A stretch of 64,000 nt of DNA, taken from contig NZ_LFNE01000004.1 of the NCBI RefSeq assembly GCF_001045455.1, positions 62,001-126,000 of the forward strand, read 5' to 3'. Position 1 is the stretch's first letter. The number at the start of each line of letters is the position of its first letter. Of the stretch, positions 26,044 through 36,214 are shown piece after piece. A program made the translations under genes and the position numbers. This stretch comes from Chryseobacterium sp. FH2 (lineage in GTDB: Bacteria > Bacteroidota > Bacteroidia > Flavobacteriales > Weeksellaceae). Under the pieces are notes generated by a model, which was given only the letters and a program-made list of their open reading frames with translations, did no database searches and had not been told where the DNA came from.

Positions 26044-26232
26044 TTATTCCTTCTTTTTTCTCCCCGAATTAATTAAACTTTGATGAAGTAAATACTCAAT
26101 TTGCCCATTTACACTTCTGAATTCATCATTTGCCCATTTTTCCAGCAGTTTGTAAGTAGACTCATCAATCCTTAAGACGAAAGATTTTTTGCCTTTGTTT
26201 TCGGGAGAGTTTTGAGTTTTTTCTGATTTCAT
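26044..26232 (-). CDS. Arc-like ribbon-helix-helix protein
   Basis: A 62-aa protein with basic ends. The core KSFVLRIDESTYKLLEKWANDEFRS followed by VNGQIEYLLHQSL fits the Arc/MetJ-type ribbon-helix-helix fold: one beta-strand for DNA contact, then two helices. Similar small proteins are often encoded beside SPFH-domain genes in Flavobacteriia, as here, where the SPFH gene lies 99 nt upstream on the same strand. Whether it binds DNA is not shown. Confidence 0.8.
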   Translation of the reverse strand: MKSEKTQNSPENKGKKSFVLRIDESTYKLLEKWANDEFRSVNGQIEYLLHQSLINSGRKKKE

Positions 26233-26331
26233 TTTTTATCTTTTTTAGTGCAAAGCTTTATGGAGTTTTTTTGTCATTCTGAATAGAACAAAATGAAGGA
26301 CCTAAATGATTTCTCCTTCGTTAAATAGAAA

Positions 26332-27198
26332 TTAATTATATAATGTTCCTGCATTTAAGATGGGTTGTGCTGCTTTTTCACCACAAAGAACAACCATTAA
26401 ATTACTTACCATTGCTGCTTTTCTTTCATCATCCAATTCAACGATATTTTCTTCTGAAAGCTTTTTTAAAGCCAAATCTACCATTCCTACAGCACCTTCT
26501 ACAATTTTAGTTCGTGCGGCTACAATGGCAGTTGCCTGTTGTCTTTGGAGCATTGCTCCTGCAATCTCTGACGCATAAGCCAAATGTGAAATTCTTGCTT
26601 CCTGAATGGTGATTCCCGCTTTTGAAAGCCGGTCAGTAAGTTCTTGTTCCAAGATGGCATTAATTTTATCACCACCTTCTCTCAGGGTAATCGGTGCATG
26701 ATCGTCTTCCAAATTGTCATAAGGAAAGCTCATTGCCAAATGACGTACTGCGGCCTCACTCTGCATTCTTACGAAATCTGAATAACGCTCAACATCAAAT
26801 GCTGCCTTGTAAGTATCGCCTACTTTCCAAACTATTACCACGGCAATTTCTATTGGATTACCCATTTTGTCATTTACTTTCAATGTTTGTCCTTGTAAAT
26901 TTTCAGAACGGAGACTGATTTTTTGAGATGAATACAGAGGGTTAATGAAAAACAATCCGTTGTCTTTTACCGTTCCTACGTATTTTCCGAAGAAGTTTAA
27001 AACTCTTGAATGGTTCGGTTGAATAATCATTAAGCCTTTTAATAAAAAACATGAAGTAATAAAACACAGCATTGCTAAAATAACCCATGTGATATTTCCG
27101 TCAACTCCCATAATAAACAGGTAAGCAGCAACAATAAATAATCCAAGACAAATGGCTAACGTAAGATAACCTGAGATTGGTTTTAAGATTTTTTCCAT
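26332..27198 (-). CDS. SPFH/stomatin-like membrane protein
   Basis: The 288-aa protein has two N-terminal hydrophobic helices (residues about 12-30 and 36-55) then an SPFH/Band-7 domain: MIIQPNHSRVLNFFGKYVGT, ISLRSENLQGQTLKVNDKMG, VVIVWKVGDTYKAAFDVERY and a helical tail with LAYASEIAGAMLQRQQATAIVAAR. Such proteins form oligomeric membrane scaffolds. The Arc-like gene follows. No protease partner of the NfeD type is adjacent. Confidence 0.9.
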   Translation of the reverse strand: MEKILKPISGYLTLAICLGLFIVAAYLFIMGVDGNITWVILAMLCFITSCFLLKGLMIIQPNHSRVLNFFGKYVGTVKDNGLFFINPLYSSQKISLRSENLQGQTLKVNDKMGNPIEIAVVIVWKVGDTYKAAFDVERYSDFVRMQSEAAVRHLAMSFPYDNLEDDHAPITLREGGDKINAILEQELTDRLSKAGITIQEARISHLAYASEIAGAMLQRQQATAIVAARTKIVEGAVGMVDLALKKLSEENIVELDDERKAAMVSNLMVVLCGEKAAQPILNAGTLYN

Positions 27199-27426
27199 AA
27201 ATGTAATTTTAAAATGTGATATTATTTTGATATCATAAAGATATAGAAAAATTTTAATTTACCAGTTATCTGTTGTCAGTTTTCCTGTGCTCAGATTTTA
27301 TAAATATTGAGAGGCTTTTACTTTGCTATATATTGAGGAGAAATTTTGTAAAAAAATGTTACAAATTAGAGATGTCATGCCAGACAAAATCAAAGCATCT
27401 ATTACAAATTTTGTTAGTTTTTAAAC

Positions 27427-27464
27427 ATAAAAAATCCCGATAAAAATGACTTTTCCGGGATTTT
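27427..27464 (-). terminator. Terminator of the ccsBA gene
   Basis: Arms AAAATCCCG and CGGGATTTT, a 16-nt loop and a minus-strand T-run lie 23 nt beyond the ccsBA stop. The remaining bases back to 27199 hold no ORF or RNA that I recognise. Confidence 0.8.
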
Positions 27465-27486
27465 CTTTTTATTAAGATTTTAAAAT

Positions 27487-30400
27487 TTATTTTTTATTTA
27501 ACGTTTTGAATTTAAAATAAGAAACTAATGATAAAAGAGTCATCGTAGCCAAGCCGATATATACCCAAGCCGGAACCGGAACAGGATCTCCTGCTGCATA
27601 AGAATGCAGTCCGCTTAAGTAATAATTTACTCCAAAATAAGTCATTACCATCGAGCAAAAAGCAAACATTGTCGCTACGTGGAATGCCCATCTGCTTCTC
27701 AATCCAGGAACTAATCTCATGTGCAATACAAATGCATATACCATAATTGAGATGAATGCCCAGGTTTCTTTTGGATCCCAGCTCCAATATCTTCCCCAAG
27801 ATTCGTTTGCCCAGATTCCTCCTAAAAAGTTTCCGACTGTCAAAGCAAATAATCCGATGGTAAGAGACATTTCAGAAACAATAGCCAACTCTTTTAATGT
27901 GGTATCGTGGTGTAACTTGTAGGTCTGTTTGCTTGAAATAATATAGAATACCAAACTAATTACAGCAATGATCATCGATAAGGCAAAGAAACCATAACTG
28001 GATGTAATAATTGCTACGTGAACAATCAGCCAATAAGATTTCAATACAGGTACAAGTGGTGTAATCTGCGGATCAAGTGCGGAACCTCCATGAGCAAATC
28101 CCATCATAATAACAGCCACCATAAATCCTGCTGCAGGAATCAATGCGTTGGCATTTCTGTAAAGCAATAAGCCCGCTGTAATACCTACCCAAGAGATAAA
28201 GATAATAGCTTCATAGCCGTTACTCCAAGGAGCATGGCCGGAAATGTACCACCTTGCAACCAATCCTAAGAAGTGGAATAAATATCCAACAATACCTATA
28301 ATGATAATTATTTTGATGGTTTTATTTACAACTTTATTCTTCTTGAATAACTCAACAAAACCTAAAATTAAAAGTAATCCTCCAATTAACGTATAGAAAA
28401 TCAATAATTTGAAGTTGATATTTACTTTATTCATGAAAACTTCCAGATCAACTTTCGATTTTGCAGGAACTACTGCTTTCCCCCATTTCTGCTGATAATC
28501 TGAAAGCTTTGCCAATTCAACATCTGCTTTGCTCCAGTTTCCTGATTGCTGTGCTTGTAAAACTTCTGCGAAATATGGCCCCATTACCTGTTGAGATTCC
28601 ATATCCGGTTCGAATTTTTGATCAAGCCAAGAATGCCAAGTATGGTTTGGGTCATTTTTCACAGGAACGATTCTCATAAACTGTCCGCTGAAAAATTCGT
28701 TGAAAATCTGAACTCTTTCGTTTACGGCAATTACTTCTTTGTCATAATTTGTCTGTTCTGCCGGTTTTTTACGGAATGCAGTGTTGTAATCATGTTCTAA
28801 GATGTATGTAAGGTTTCCATTGGCATCAGCCGGGAAAAGATTCATCAATGAAGTGTAGCCATCATCATTCGCTTTTGTTTTATTCTTCAATTCATCACCT
28901 CCTTTCTCTCCAACTCGAATCATTGGAACCATTGTCCAGCTTGGAGTATCTGTATTGACAGATAAAAACCATTGATTCGCAGTAAGCGATTTTCCATCTG
29001 TTCCCTTGAACTCGTCTTTTTTATACAGTTTTCTTAAAACATCTAGAGCTTCCGTATTAATTGGAACAATTCTTCCTTCAAAATTCTGAACCAAAAGATA
29101 TCCGAATTTATCAGCATGTTCTTTACTTATTTTGTTTCTGGCAATAATTTCATCTGCCGAAACCACTTTCATCTTTGTAAACGGCTGTGGACCTTGTGGC
29201 TGAACTGTTTCAGGAGCGGTTGCATGAGTATGGCCATCACCTTCTATATGAACGTGTTCTCTGCTTCCATCTGTGGTACCATGTGTTTCAATTTTTTGAG
29301 CATTTAAGCCTAAACTTAAAAGCAACAAAACAACCATCGTAGCTTTTTTCTTATTAACGTTTATCAACATTTTATTTAGTTTCCAGAAGTGAGTTCCCTT
29401 CCAGAAGAAGATAACAAACATTCCGATAAATAAAAATGCATATCCAATATAAGAAATCAAAGTCCCCCAATAATCGTGGTTTACAGAAAGTACTGTTCCC
29501 ATTCTGTCCGGATCAAAACTAGACTGGAAAAAACGGTAACCGCCATGATTCAAAACATGGTTCATATAAATTTTATAAGGAGTTTCTGTTCCTTTATCAA
29601 TAATTTTAACATGGCTTTCATACGCACTTGGAGATGAACTTCCGGGATACGTTTCCATGACGAAATCATCTAATTTAAGCGCGAAAGGGGTATTGTAAAT
29701 TTTTGGCCCGAAACCAAGCATGATATTCAGCCCATCCATGGCTACTTGTTTGTAAGCATTCGGATTTCCTTTTTCAACGGATAAATCTACCAATTGTTTT
29801 GTTTTAGGACCTTGAATTTCTACAGTGAGTACATCAGGAACCATTTGGTCTTTCTTTCTGTCACCTTCGATAGCGATTAGCCGTCCTTTTTTAAGGCCTT
29901 CGGGCACGACAAGTTTCAATTCGTTAATGCTGTATAAACTTCTCAAAGCTAAAGGCTGAAATTCATTTTTTGTTGTATTTCCTGTCGCTTGAGTTGCCAT
30001 CGTCATATAAGACGCATCAACAGGTGTTTTGATCATTAATTTTCCACCATCATTCCTGAATTCTACTGCACCGTCAATTGCTCTGTTGAACGTTACCAAA
30101 GTACCGTTAATAGATTTTGTTTCACCTGGTTTGATATAAATGTTCTGTCTTCCCGTATTTCCTGTAGAAACCAAATGAAGATATTCTGTACCGTTTGATT
30201 CAGCAACCAAACTGTCTTTTTTTCTTTGAACATAATCTTTAGCAACAACTTTTATCTCTTTTCCGTGGAAATCATAAGTGGCACTAAAATCTTTGTGCAG
30301 CGGAGACATCAAATAAGGAATATCTTGATAATCAAGCGCATCGCCTTTTTCTTCAATTTTGATTTTAAAGAAATTTTTGTCGGTTACAATTTCGTTTGAA

Positions 30401-30732
30401 GTTTCCCCTTCTCTGATGTGCATTGTCCCCTCAAAACTGATGTATCTTGTGATAGCACCACCTAAGAAAATAAGCACAAAGGCAAGGTGGAAAATCAGAA
30501 CCGGCCATTTTTCTCTCTTCCAAAGTCTATATCTTCCGATATTGCCTATAAAGTTGAGAATCAGCAGGAACATGATTAATTCAAACCATTTTGCTTCATA
30601 AATTAGAGCTTTTGCTGTTGGAGTTCCGTAATCGTTTTCCAAAAACGTTGCATAAGCCATTGCGAATGCATACACCAATAACAACACAGCCATTGTTCTG
30701 GTTGAGATAATAATATCTTGGAGCTTCTTCAT
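27487..30732 (-). CDS. ccsBA: Fused cytochrome c biogenesis protein CcsBA (ResB + CcsA)
   Basis: A system II (Ccs) haem exporter and cytochrome c synthetase in one chain of 1081 aa. The N-terminal ResB/CcsB part has early helices and a periplasmic domain to about residue 440; an additional periplasmic region leads to the C-terminal CcsA part (from about residue 790) with six or more helices and the WWD haem motif NESWGRYWSWDPKETWAFI. External His candidates flank it (GLVARWYISGHAPWSNGYE). The start is taken at the ATG at 30732 (MKKLQDIIIS); the open frame adds 15 atypical residues. It is monocistronic by promoter and terminator. Confidence 0.94.
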   Translation of the reverse strand: MKKLQDIIISTRTMAVLLLVYAFAMAYATFLENDYGTPTAKALIYEAKWFELIMFLLILNFIGNIGRYRLWKREKWPVLIFHLAFVLIFLGGAITRYISFEGTMHIREGETSNEIVTDKNFFKIKIEEKGDALDYQDIPYLMSPLHKDFSATYDFHGKEIKVVAKDYVQRKKDSLVAESNGTEYLHLVSTGNTGRQNIYIKPGETKSINGTLVTFNRAIDGAVEFRNDGGKLMIKTPVDASYMTMATQATGNTTKNEFQPLALRSLYSINELKLVVPEGLKKGRLIAIEGDRKKDQMVPDVLTVEIQGPKTKQLVDLSVEKGNPNAYKQVAMDGLNIMLGFGPKIYNTPFALKLDDFVMETYPGSSSPSAYESHVKIIDKGTETPYKIYMNHVLNHGGYRFFQSSFDPDRMGTVLSVNHDYWGTLISYIGYAFLFIGMFVIFFWKGTHFWKLNKMLINVNKKKATMVVLLLLSLGLNAQKIETHGTTDGSREHVHIEGDGHTHATAPETVQPQGPQPFTKMKVVSADEIIARNKISKEHADKFGYLLVQNFEGRIVPINTEALDVLRKLYKKDEFKGTDGKSLTANQWFLSVNTDTPSWTMVPMIRVGEKGGDELKNKTKANDDGYTSLMNLFPADANGNLTYILEHDYNTAFRKKPAEQTNYDKEVIAVNERVQIFNEFFSGQFMRIVPVKNDPNHTWHSWLDQKFEPDMESQQVMGPYFAEVLQAQQSGNWSKADVELAKLSDYQQKWGKAVVPAKSKVDLEVFMNKVNINFKLLIFYTLIGGLLLILGFVELFKKNKVVNKTIKIIIIIGIVGYLFHFLGLVARWYISGHAPWSNGYEAIIFISWVGITAGLLLYRNANALIPAAGFMVAVIMMGFAHGGSALDPQITPLVPVLKSYWLIVHVAIITSSYGFFALSMIIAVISLVFYIISSKQTYKLHHDTTLKELAIVSEMSLTIGLFALTVGNFLGGIWANESWGRYWSWDPKETWAFISIMVYAFVLHMRLVPGLRSRWAFHVATMFAFCSMVMTYFGVNYYLSGLHSYAAGDPVPVPAWVYIGLATMTLLSLVSYFKFKTLNKK

Positions 30733-30752
30733 GATTTTTTTTACTTGACATG

Positions 30753-30760
30753 CAAAAATA
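30753..30760 (-). promoter_or_regulatory. Putative -7 element for ccsBA
   Basis: TATTTTTG on the minus strand fits TANNTTTG, 20 nt upstream of the chosen ATG; the nearest TTTG is only 14 bp further upstream. Confidence 0.5.
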
Positions 30761-30777
30761 AGCAGGATAAAGAACAA

Positions 30778-31199
30778 AGCAGATAAAAAAAGCTGTTTTT
30801 TGTCATTTTAAAGCCTGTTTTTGTAATTTTGAATCATTCTTAATAAGCTTATTCTTACTTGAGAAAAATTTAAATTTTAATGTAAATTAGGACGTGAATC
30901 TAAAATAGCTGATTATATAATTGAATTTTCCATACAAAATTATAAACATAAAATACTGTTTAATAGATAATTACAATAAGTAAGATAATTTATTATTATA
31001 CTATTTTATTCCGAAATTTTTTAAACTTTGTTCTTTTATATAATATAAACCATAAGTAAACTTTAAACTAATAATTAAATTATTTTAAATATTTTTAATC
31101 AATAATTATTAAACGAAATAAAATTAAAATCTAATTATTTAAGGAGAATTTAACAGTTTTTTTTAAGTACAAAAGATTATTTTACTGTTGAAAAAACAT
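30778..31199. other. AT-rich intergenic region between divergent ccsBA and ftsK
   Basis: About 420 nt of very AT-rich DNA with many TAATTATT-like stretches. I see no ORF with coding character, RNA gene or clear operator. An AAGGAG-like hexamer at 31141 has no start codon at a useful distance. It presumably holds the upstream parts of two promoters. Confidence 0.5.
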
Positions 31200-31207
31200 T
31201 AAATTTG
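31200..31207 (+). promoter_or_regulatory. Putative -7 element for ftsK
   Basis: TAAATTTG matches TANNTTTG and lies 13 nt before the ftsK ATG. No convincing -33 box is at the right spacing. Confidence 0.5.
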
Positions 31208-31220
31208 CCACATTGATATT

Positions 31221-33785
31221 ATGGATAAAAAGACACAAAACAAGCAGCAGGAGTCGCCTGAGAAAGGCAAACTTTTATCAAAGCCAAGAGTATTTTTTGG
31301 GCTTATATGTATACTTTTTTCTATAGTTCTTACTTTCTCATTTGTTTCATATTTAGCAAATTGGAAGGCTGATCAGAGCCAGGCAGGGACTATGTTGGAT
31401 AAAAGTATAAAATCATCAAATGTTTTTGGAAAACTGGGAGATTGGCTGGGAAATCTTTTCATTTTTGAAAGTATTGGAGTTGCTTCATTTATTATAGCAT
31501 TTTTATTTTTGGTTCTTGGAACAATGATCCTGAAAAAGAAAATCTTTAAGCCTTGGAAAACATTTGGCCATTCTTTGTTTTTCATCTGCTGGTTACCCAT
31601 TTTATTTGGAGCTATTACAAAAGGTCAGGGAGTTTTGAGCGGAGTTTATGGTTATCAAATCATGGATTCGATGGATGCTATTATCGGAAGTGTTGGGCTT
31701 TGGCTTGTTTTGGCAGCCAGTATTATTCTATATTTCGTTTTGGAGTTTAATTTAAGACCAAGTTCTATTAAAAATAAATTCAACGAAATCAACGAAAATA
31801 CCATTGGAAAGGTAAAATCTATGATGCCAAGTTCTGATGAAGATTTTGAAGCTGATGAAGAATTAATGGAGGAAGCAGGAAGTACTGAAGATGTTCAACC
31901 GAAAGTTACGGTAACAGAAGTTGCTCAAAAAACCAATGTGAAAATTACAGAACCTGATCCCGTAAATATTCCTAAAGATTTTCCGGAAGTTCCTGTTTCT
32001 ACAAATTTAAATACAATTGTGACGCCAAATCATACTTCATTTGAGGATGACAAAAATGATTTTTCACAATCGGTTAATTTAAATTTAAATACAAAACCAA
32101 ATATCCCGACAACATCTCCGGAACAGGCTTTTGATATTAAGCCTTCAGGGAATTCTTCTCCTTCTTCGGTAACTGTTGCTAAAGATGAAATAAAATTCAA
32201 TGTAGAGGTTGCACCCGTAATCGATGTTTTGGATGAATCAGACAGAAAATCTCAGGAATTAGTCGATAAGCATGGTCTTTATGATCATAAACTGGATTTA
32301 GCAAATTTCCAAATGCCGCCGGTCGAACTTTTAAAAGATTACGGAAACGAAGAAATTTCTATAAATAAAGAAGAATTAGAGGAAAACAAAAATAAAATTG
32401 TTGGGCTTCTTAAAAACTTTAATGTTGGGATTGCCGAAATTAAAGCTACGATTGGCCCAACTGTTACTTTGTACGAAATTGTTCCGGAAGCGGGAATCAG
32501 AGTTGCTGCTATTAAAAAATTGCAGGATGATATCGCATTGAATCTTTCAGCCTTGGGAATCAGAATTATTGCACCGATGCCAGGAAAAGGAACAATCGGA
32601 ATTGAAGTTCCCAGAAAAAATCCTACGATGGTTTCTATGCGTTCTGTGATTGCTTCTCACAAATTCCAGAATACAGATATGGATTTGCCTGTGGTTTTCG
32701 GTAAGACGATTTCCAACGAAGTTTTCATGGCTGATTTATCAAAAATGCCTCACTTGTTAATGGCGGGTGCTACAGGTCAGGGTAAATCTGTCGGTATTAA
32801 TGCGATTCTTACTTCTCTTCTGTATAAAAAGCATCCGAGCGAATTAAAATTCGTGATGGTTGACCCCAAAAAAGTGGAACTTTCTTTATATTCAAAAATT
32901 GAAAGGCATTATTTGGCAAAACTTCCGGATTCAGAAGACGCCATTATTACGGATACCAATAAAGTAATTAATACGTTAAATTCTCTTTGTATCGAAATGG
33001 ATACAAGATATGATTTACTTAAAAATGCTTTCTGTAAAAATTTGAAAGAATACAATAAAAAATTCACGGAAAGAAAATTAAATCCTGAAAACGGACACCG
33101 TTATTTGCCATACATTGTTTTAGTAGTTGATGAATTTGCGGATTTGATTATGACTGCCGGAAAAGAAGTTGAGCTACCAATTGCCAGATTAGCACAGTTA
33201 GCAAGAGCCGTTGGTATTCATCTGATTGTGGCAACACAAAGACCTTCTGTAAATGTAATTACAGGTATGATTAAGGCTAACTTTCCTGCAAGAGCAGCTT
33301 TTAGAGTAATTTCAAGTGTCGATTCGAGAACCATTCTGGATTCTACAGGCGCAGATCAGCTTATCGGTAAAGGAGATATGCTTTATTTTAACGGAAATGA
33401 AATTCTAAGACTTCAATGTGCATTTGTGGACACTCCTGAAGTGGAAAAATTAGCTGAATTTATCGGTGAGCAAAAAGGATATTCTTCAGCATTCCTGCTT
33501 CCGGAATATGTGTCTGAGGACTCTACCAATACCGTAGGAACTTTTGATCCGAATGAAAAAGATGCATTATTTGAAGATGCGGCGAGAATTATTGTTTCAA
33601 CTCAGCAAGGTTCTACTTCTATGCTTCAGAGACAATTAAAATTAGGATATAACAGAGCGGGAAGAATTATGGATCAGTTGGAAGCAAGCGGTATTGTAGG
33701 AGGCTTCAACGGAGCCAAAGCAAGAGAAGTAATCATCAGTGATCTTCATTCTTTGGAACAGTTTTTGGAAGATTTGCGTGGGTAA
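31221..33785 (+). CDS. ftsK: DNA translocase FtsK
   Basis: A division-septum ATPase that pumps DNA and activates terminal chromosome dimer resolution. The 854-aa chain has four N-terminal transmembrane helices (to about residue 180), an acidic/Pro-rich linker to about 360, the alpha domain (GPTVTLYEIVPEAGIRV), the motor with Walker A GATGQGKSVGIN and Walker B YIVLVVDEFADL, and a C-terminal gamma winged helix (STSMLQRQLKLGYNRAGRIM) that reads polar chromosome motifs. The linker is short, as in SpoIIIE-like and many Bacteroidota FtsK. lolA follows after 69 nt. Confidence 0.96.
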   Translation: MDKKTQNKQQESPEKGKLLSKPRVFFGLICILFSIVLTFSFVSYLANWKADQSQAGTMLDKSIKSSNVFGKLGDWLGNLFIFESIGVASFIIAFLFLVLGTMILKKKIFKPWKTFGHSLFFICWLPILFGAITKGQGVLSGVYGYQIMDSMDAIIGSVGLWLVLAASIILYFVLEFNLRPSSIKNKFNEINENTIGKVKSMMPSSDEDFEADEELMEEAGSTEDVQPKVTVTEVAQKTNVKITEPDPVNIPKDFPEVPVSTNLNTIVTPNHTSFEDDKNDFSQSVNLNLNTKPNIPTTSPEQAFDIKPSGNSSPSSVTVAKDEIKFNVEVAPVIDVLDESDRKSQELVDKHGLYDHKLDLANFQMPPVELLKDYGNEEISINKEELEENKNKIVGLLKNFNVGIAEIKATIGPTVTLYEIVPEAGIRVAAIKKLQDDIALNLSALGIRIIAPMPGKGTIGIEVPRKNPTMVSMRSVIASHKFQNTDMDLPVVFGKTISNEVFMADLSKMPHLLMAGATGQGKSVGINAILTSLLYKKHPSELKFVMVDPKKVELSLYSKIERHYLAKLPDSEDAIITDTNKVINTLNSLCIEMDTRYDLLKNAFCKNLKEYNKKFTERKLNPENGHRYLPYIVLVVDEFADLIMTAGKEVELPIARLAQLARAVGIHLIVATQRPSVNVITGMIKANFPARAAFRVISSVDSRTILDSTGADQLIGKGDMLYFNGNEILRLQCAFVDTPEVEKLAEFIGEQKGYSSAFLLPEYVSEDSTNTVGTFDPNEKDALFEDAARIIVSTQQGSTSMLQRQLKLGYNRAGRIMDQLEASGIVGGFNGAKAREVIISDLHSLEQFLEDLRG

Positions 33786-33854
33786 GGGATAAACAGACAA
33801 TTTTGAGTTTAACTTTTATCATTTGAGAATGTCTAAAATATATAAAAATTAAAA

Positions 33855-34502
33855 ATGAAAAGTATTATTTCAAAAATTGTATTGGGAAGTTTTGTTGTAG
33901 GAGCTGTGGGTTTTGCCACTGCACAAAAGATCGATGCAAAGGCAAAAAAAATATTAGACGATATTACAGCAAATTATAATTCTAAAAAGAATACATATTT
34001 TAAATTTTCTTTCGGAAGTGGCATTAATGGCCAGGTTGCTAAAACGGAACCGGGAATTTATTATGCTGCAGGAGATAAATATAAGTTGAAAATCATGGAT
34101 ACAGAACAGATTTTTGACGGAAATAAAATCTATAATATCAATGCAGAAGATATGGAGGTGACAATTGCTAAACCAAATGAAAGCAGCAGCATGTTCTCCC
34201 CTATCAATTATCTTACAACCTATAGAAATGATTATAATGTGACATATGGCGGTAAGAAAACGGTAAACGGTATAAGCGCAGATTTCATAAAACTTACTCC
34301 GGTAAAGGCAAACGGATTAAAATATGTTTACCTGTTTGTAGATTCCGCAAAAAAGCAAATGGTAAAACTGGAACAGCACGGAAATAATAATGATGTGGCT
34401 GTAATTGCTATTAAGGAATATAAAGAAAACCAGAATTTAGATTCAAATATGTTTGTATTTGATAAAAGTAAGTTTAAAAATTATATCATTACAGAATTAT
34501 AA
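33855..34502 (+). CDS. lolA: Outer-membrane lipoprotein carrier LolA
   Basis: A periplasmic chaperone carrying lipoproteins from LolCDE to the outer membrane. It has a signal peptide ending around GFATAQ, then a LolA-type half barrel: AKKILDDITANYNSKKNTYF, PGIYYAAGDKYKLKIMD, EQIFDGNKIYNINAEDMEV, and VYLFVDSAKKQMVKLEQHG. Length 215 aa fits. It probably shares transcription with ftsK and ends at a hairpin terminator. The many lipoproteins in this window would be its clients. Confidence 0.9.
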   Translation: MKSIISKIVLGSFVVGAVGFATAQKIDAKAKKILDDITANYNSKKNTYFKFSFGSGINGQVAKTEPGIYYAAGDKYKLKIMDTEQIFDGNKIYNINAEDMEVTIAKPNESSSMFSPINYLTTYRNDYNVTYGGKKTVNGISADFIKLTPVKANGLKYVYLFVDSAKKQMVKLEQHGNNNDVAVIAIKEYKENQNLDSNMFVFDKSKFKNYIITEL

Positions 34503-34611
34503 AAGTATAAATGGCGAAATCATAGAATCGCAAGAAAATGAACAATTCAAAAGCAGATTTGCTGTTTTACGATTTCGCTTTTTCTTTAATTATAAAAAAA
34601 TAATAAATATT

Positions 34612-34641
34612 AAAGTCACAAAGAAAACTTTGTGGCTTTTT
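34612..34641 (+). terminator. Terminator after lolA
   Basis: 12-bp arms AAAGTCACAAAG and CTTTGTGGCTTT (one G-U pair) with a 4-nt loop and a T-run. A looser GCGAAATC/GATTTCGC pair precedes it at about 34516-34579. Confidence 0.75.
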
Positions 34642-34656
34642 CATTAATTTTGGCGC

Positions 34657-36111
34657 ATGTTAAAAATTCTGGATAAATATATCATAAAGACCTTCTTCGG
34701 ACCATTTTTCTTTATATTCAGTGTATTGTTTTTCATTTTTATTGTAAACATTATCTGGGTTCAATTAGGGCAATTTATGGGGAAAGGATTGACTTACTGG
34801 CAAATCCTCAAACTTCTTTTTTACCTTGGAGTGAATGTTGTGAGCATGGTACTTCCGCTTACCATTCTTTTGGCGAGTATTATGTCGTTCGGAGAATTTG
34901 GAGAACGGTACGAACTCGCTGCCATGAAAGCTGCCGGGATATCCCTAACGAGAGTCATGATGCCACTGTTGGGAGTTACCACATTACTGGCCATCATGCT
35001 ATATTTCTTTTCAAATAACATCATTCCTGATTTTCAGAAAAAAGCAAAAAACATGCTTTTTAATATTGCTCAAACCAAACCTGCCCTGAACTTTACTCCG
35101 GGACAGTTTATTGATCAGATTCCCGGTTATATGGTGAAGTTTGATAAAATTTATGGTGAAAACGGGGAAAATATTGAAGGCGTTTTTGTTCACAGAAAAT
35201 CCAGCACTTACGAAAATCAACAGTCAATTGTAGCGGAAAAAGGAAAATTTGTTCCAGCAGCTAATAGAAATTTCCTGAAATTGGTTTTATATAATGGATA
35301 TGTTTACGAAGATGCTTTTGAAGGAAAAAGTGGGAATGCCCGTGAAAAACAACCCGACCAGGCGATAAAATTTGATACACTGACTTCTCATTTCGATATT
35401 AGTGATATCATTAATAAAGCTATCGAAAAAGAACAAATTACAGACGATTATCGTTTTAACACATTTAATGAGCTTTTCGAAACGATTTCAAAAATTAAGA
35501 AAGATAACAAACAGTTTATAGAGACTACTACAAGTGATGCATTGAATCAGACAAATTCCGTGGTAAGCTACATGGAGCAAAATAAGAAGAAAGAAAAACC
35601 GAAACAGCAGGTAAAAATTGATACGGTAAAGTCTAAAACAAAGCTTGAAATGATTTATAATGCTCACAATAGATTAGACAATCTGAAAACTACCCTGGAT
35701 GGAAAAAGCACTGAAATAAAACAAAATGTAAAGTATTTCAGTAAAGTCATTATTTATCAGCAAAGAATTCTTTCCTATTCATTTACATGTATTATTTTCT
35801 TCCTGATTGGTGCAAGTTTAGGCTCGATCATCAGAAAAGGAGGAATGGGTGTTCCTGTAATTATTGCAATTGTGATTTTCATTGTTTTCTACGTAATGAA
35901 TTTAGGAATTGAAAATATTGCCTGGGTTGGAAAAATGGACCCCTATTTAGCAGCTTGGCTTCCGAACATGATTCTGCTCCCTTTCGGAATTTGGATGACG
36001 TATAAAGCACTTACAGATTCTCAGTTGTTTGACGCTGAAAAATATAAAGCATTCTTTAAGCCTGTTACAAGAAGGTTTTCTAAAAATAAAGAACATAAGA
36101 GGTATCAGTAA
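34657..36111 (+). CDS. LptF/LptG family lipopolysaccharide export permease
   Basis: A YjgP/YjgQ-type transmembrane subunit of the LptB2FG exporter that extracts LPS from the inner membrane. It has three N-terminal helices with LDKYIIKTFFGPFFF and FGERYELAAMKAAGIS (coupling helix for LptB), a large periplasmic jellyroll-like domain with a charged insert (about residues 110-370), and three C-terminal helices. 484 aa is longer than proteobacterial members because of the periplasmic part. LptF or LptG cannot be decided. A TAATTTTG box (34645-34652) sits just before the ATG. Confidence 0.93.
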   Translation: MLKILDKYIIKTFFGPFFFIFSVLFFIFIVNIIWVQLGQFMGKGLTYWQILKLLFYLGVNVVSMVLPLTILLASIMSFGEFGERYELAAMKAAGISLTRVMMPLLGVTTLLAIMLYFFSNNIIPDFQKKAKNMLFNIAQTKPALNFTPGQFIDQIPGYMVKFDKIYGENGENIEGVFVHRKSSTYENQQSIVAEKGKFVPAANRNFLKLVLYNGYVYEDAFEGKSGNAREKQPDQAIKFDTLTSHFDISDIINKAIEKEQITDDYRFNTFNELFETISKIKKDNKQFIETTTSDALNQTNSVVSYMEQNKKKEKPKQQVKIDTVKSKTKLEMIYNAHNRLDNLKTTLDGKSTEIKQNVKYFSKVIIYQQRILSYSFTCIIFFLIGASLGSIIRKGGMGVPVIIAIVIFIVFYVMNLGIENIAWVGKMDPYLAAWLPNMILLPFGIWMTYKALTDSQLFDAEKYKAFFKPVTRRFSKNKEHKRYQ

Positions 36112-36130
36112 TCTTTTACGATTCAAAACA

Positions 36131-36164
36131 AAAAAAGATTCAGAGTTTCCTGAATCTTTTTTTA
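36131..36164 (+). terminator. Terminator after the LptF/G gene
   Basis: 13-bp arms AAAAAAGATTCAG and CTGAATCTTTTTT with a 6-nt loop and a T-run. Confidence 0.85.
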
Positions 36165-36214
36165 TTTATTTTTTTTAAGTTTTTGTACTTTTAGCATTAC
36201 ACAATCACTTTTAT

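Noticed and set aside
27487..30777. Extended N-terminus of CcsBA from 30777
   Set aside because: The extra 15 residues do not fit the family, and a -7 promoter box at 30753-30760 lies inside the extension.
30778..31220. Origin-like AT-rich region upstream of ftsK
   Set aside because: AT-richness alone is common in this genome; no dnaA or dnaN gene and no repeated DnaA-box-like motif could be recognised.
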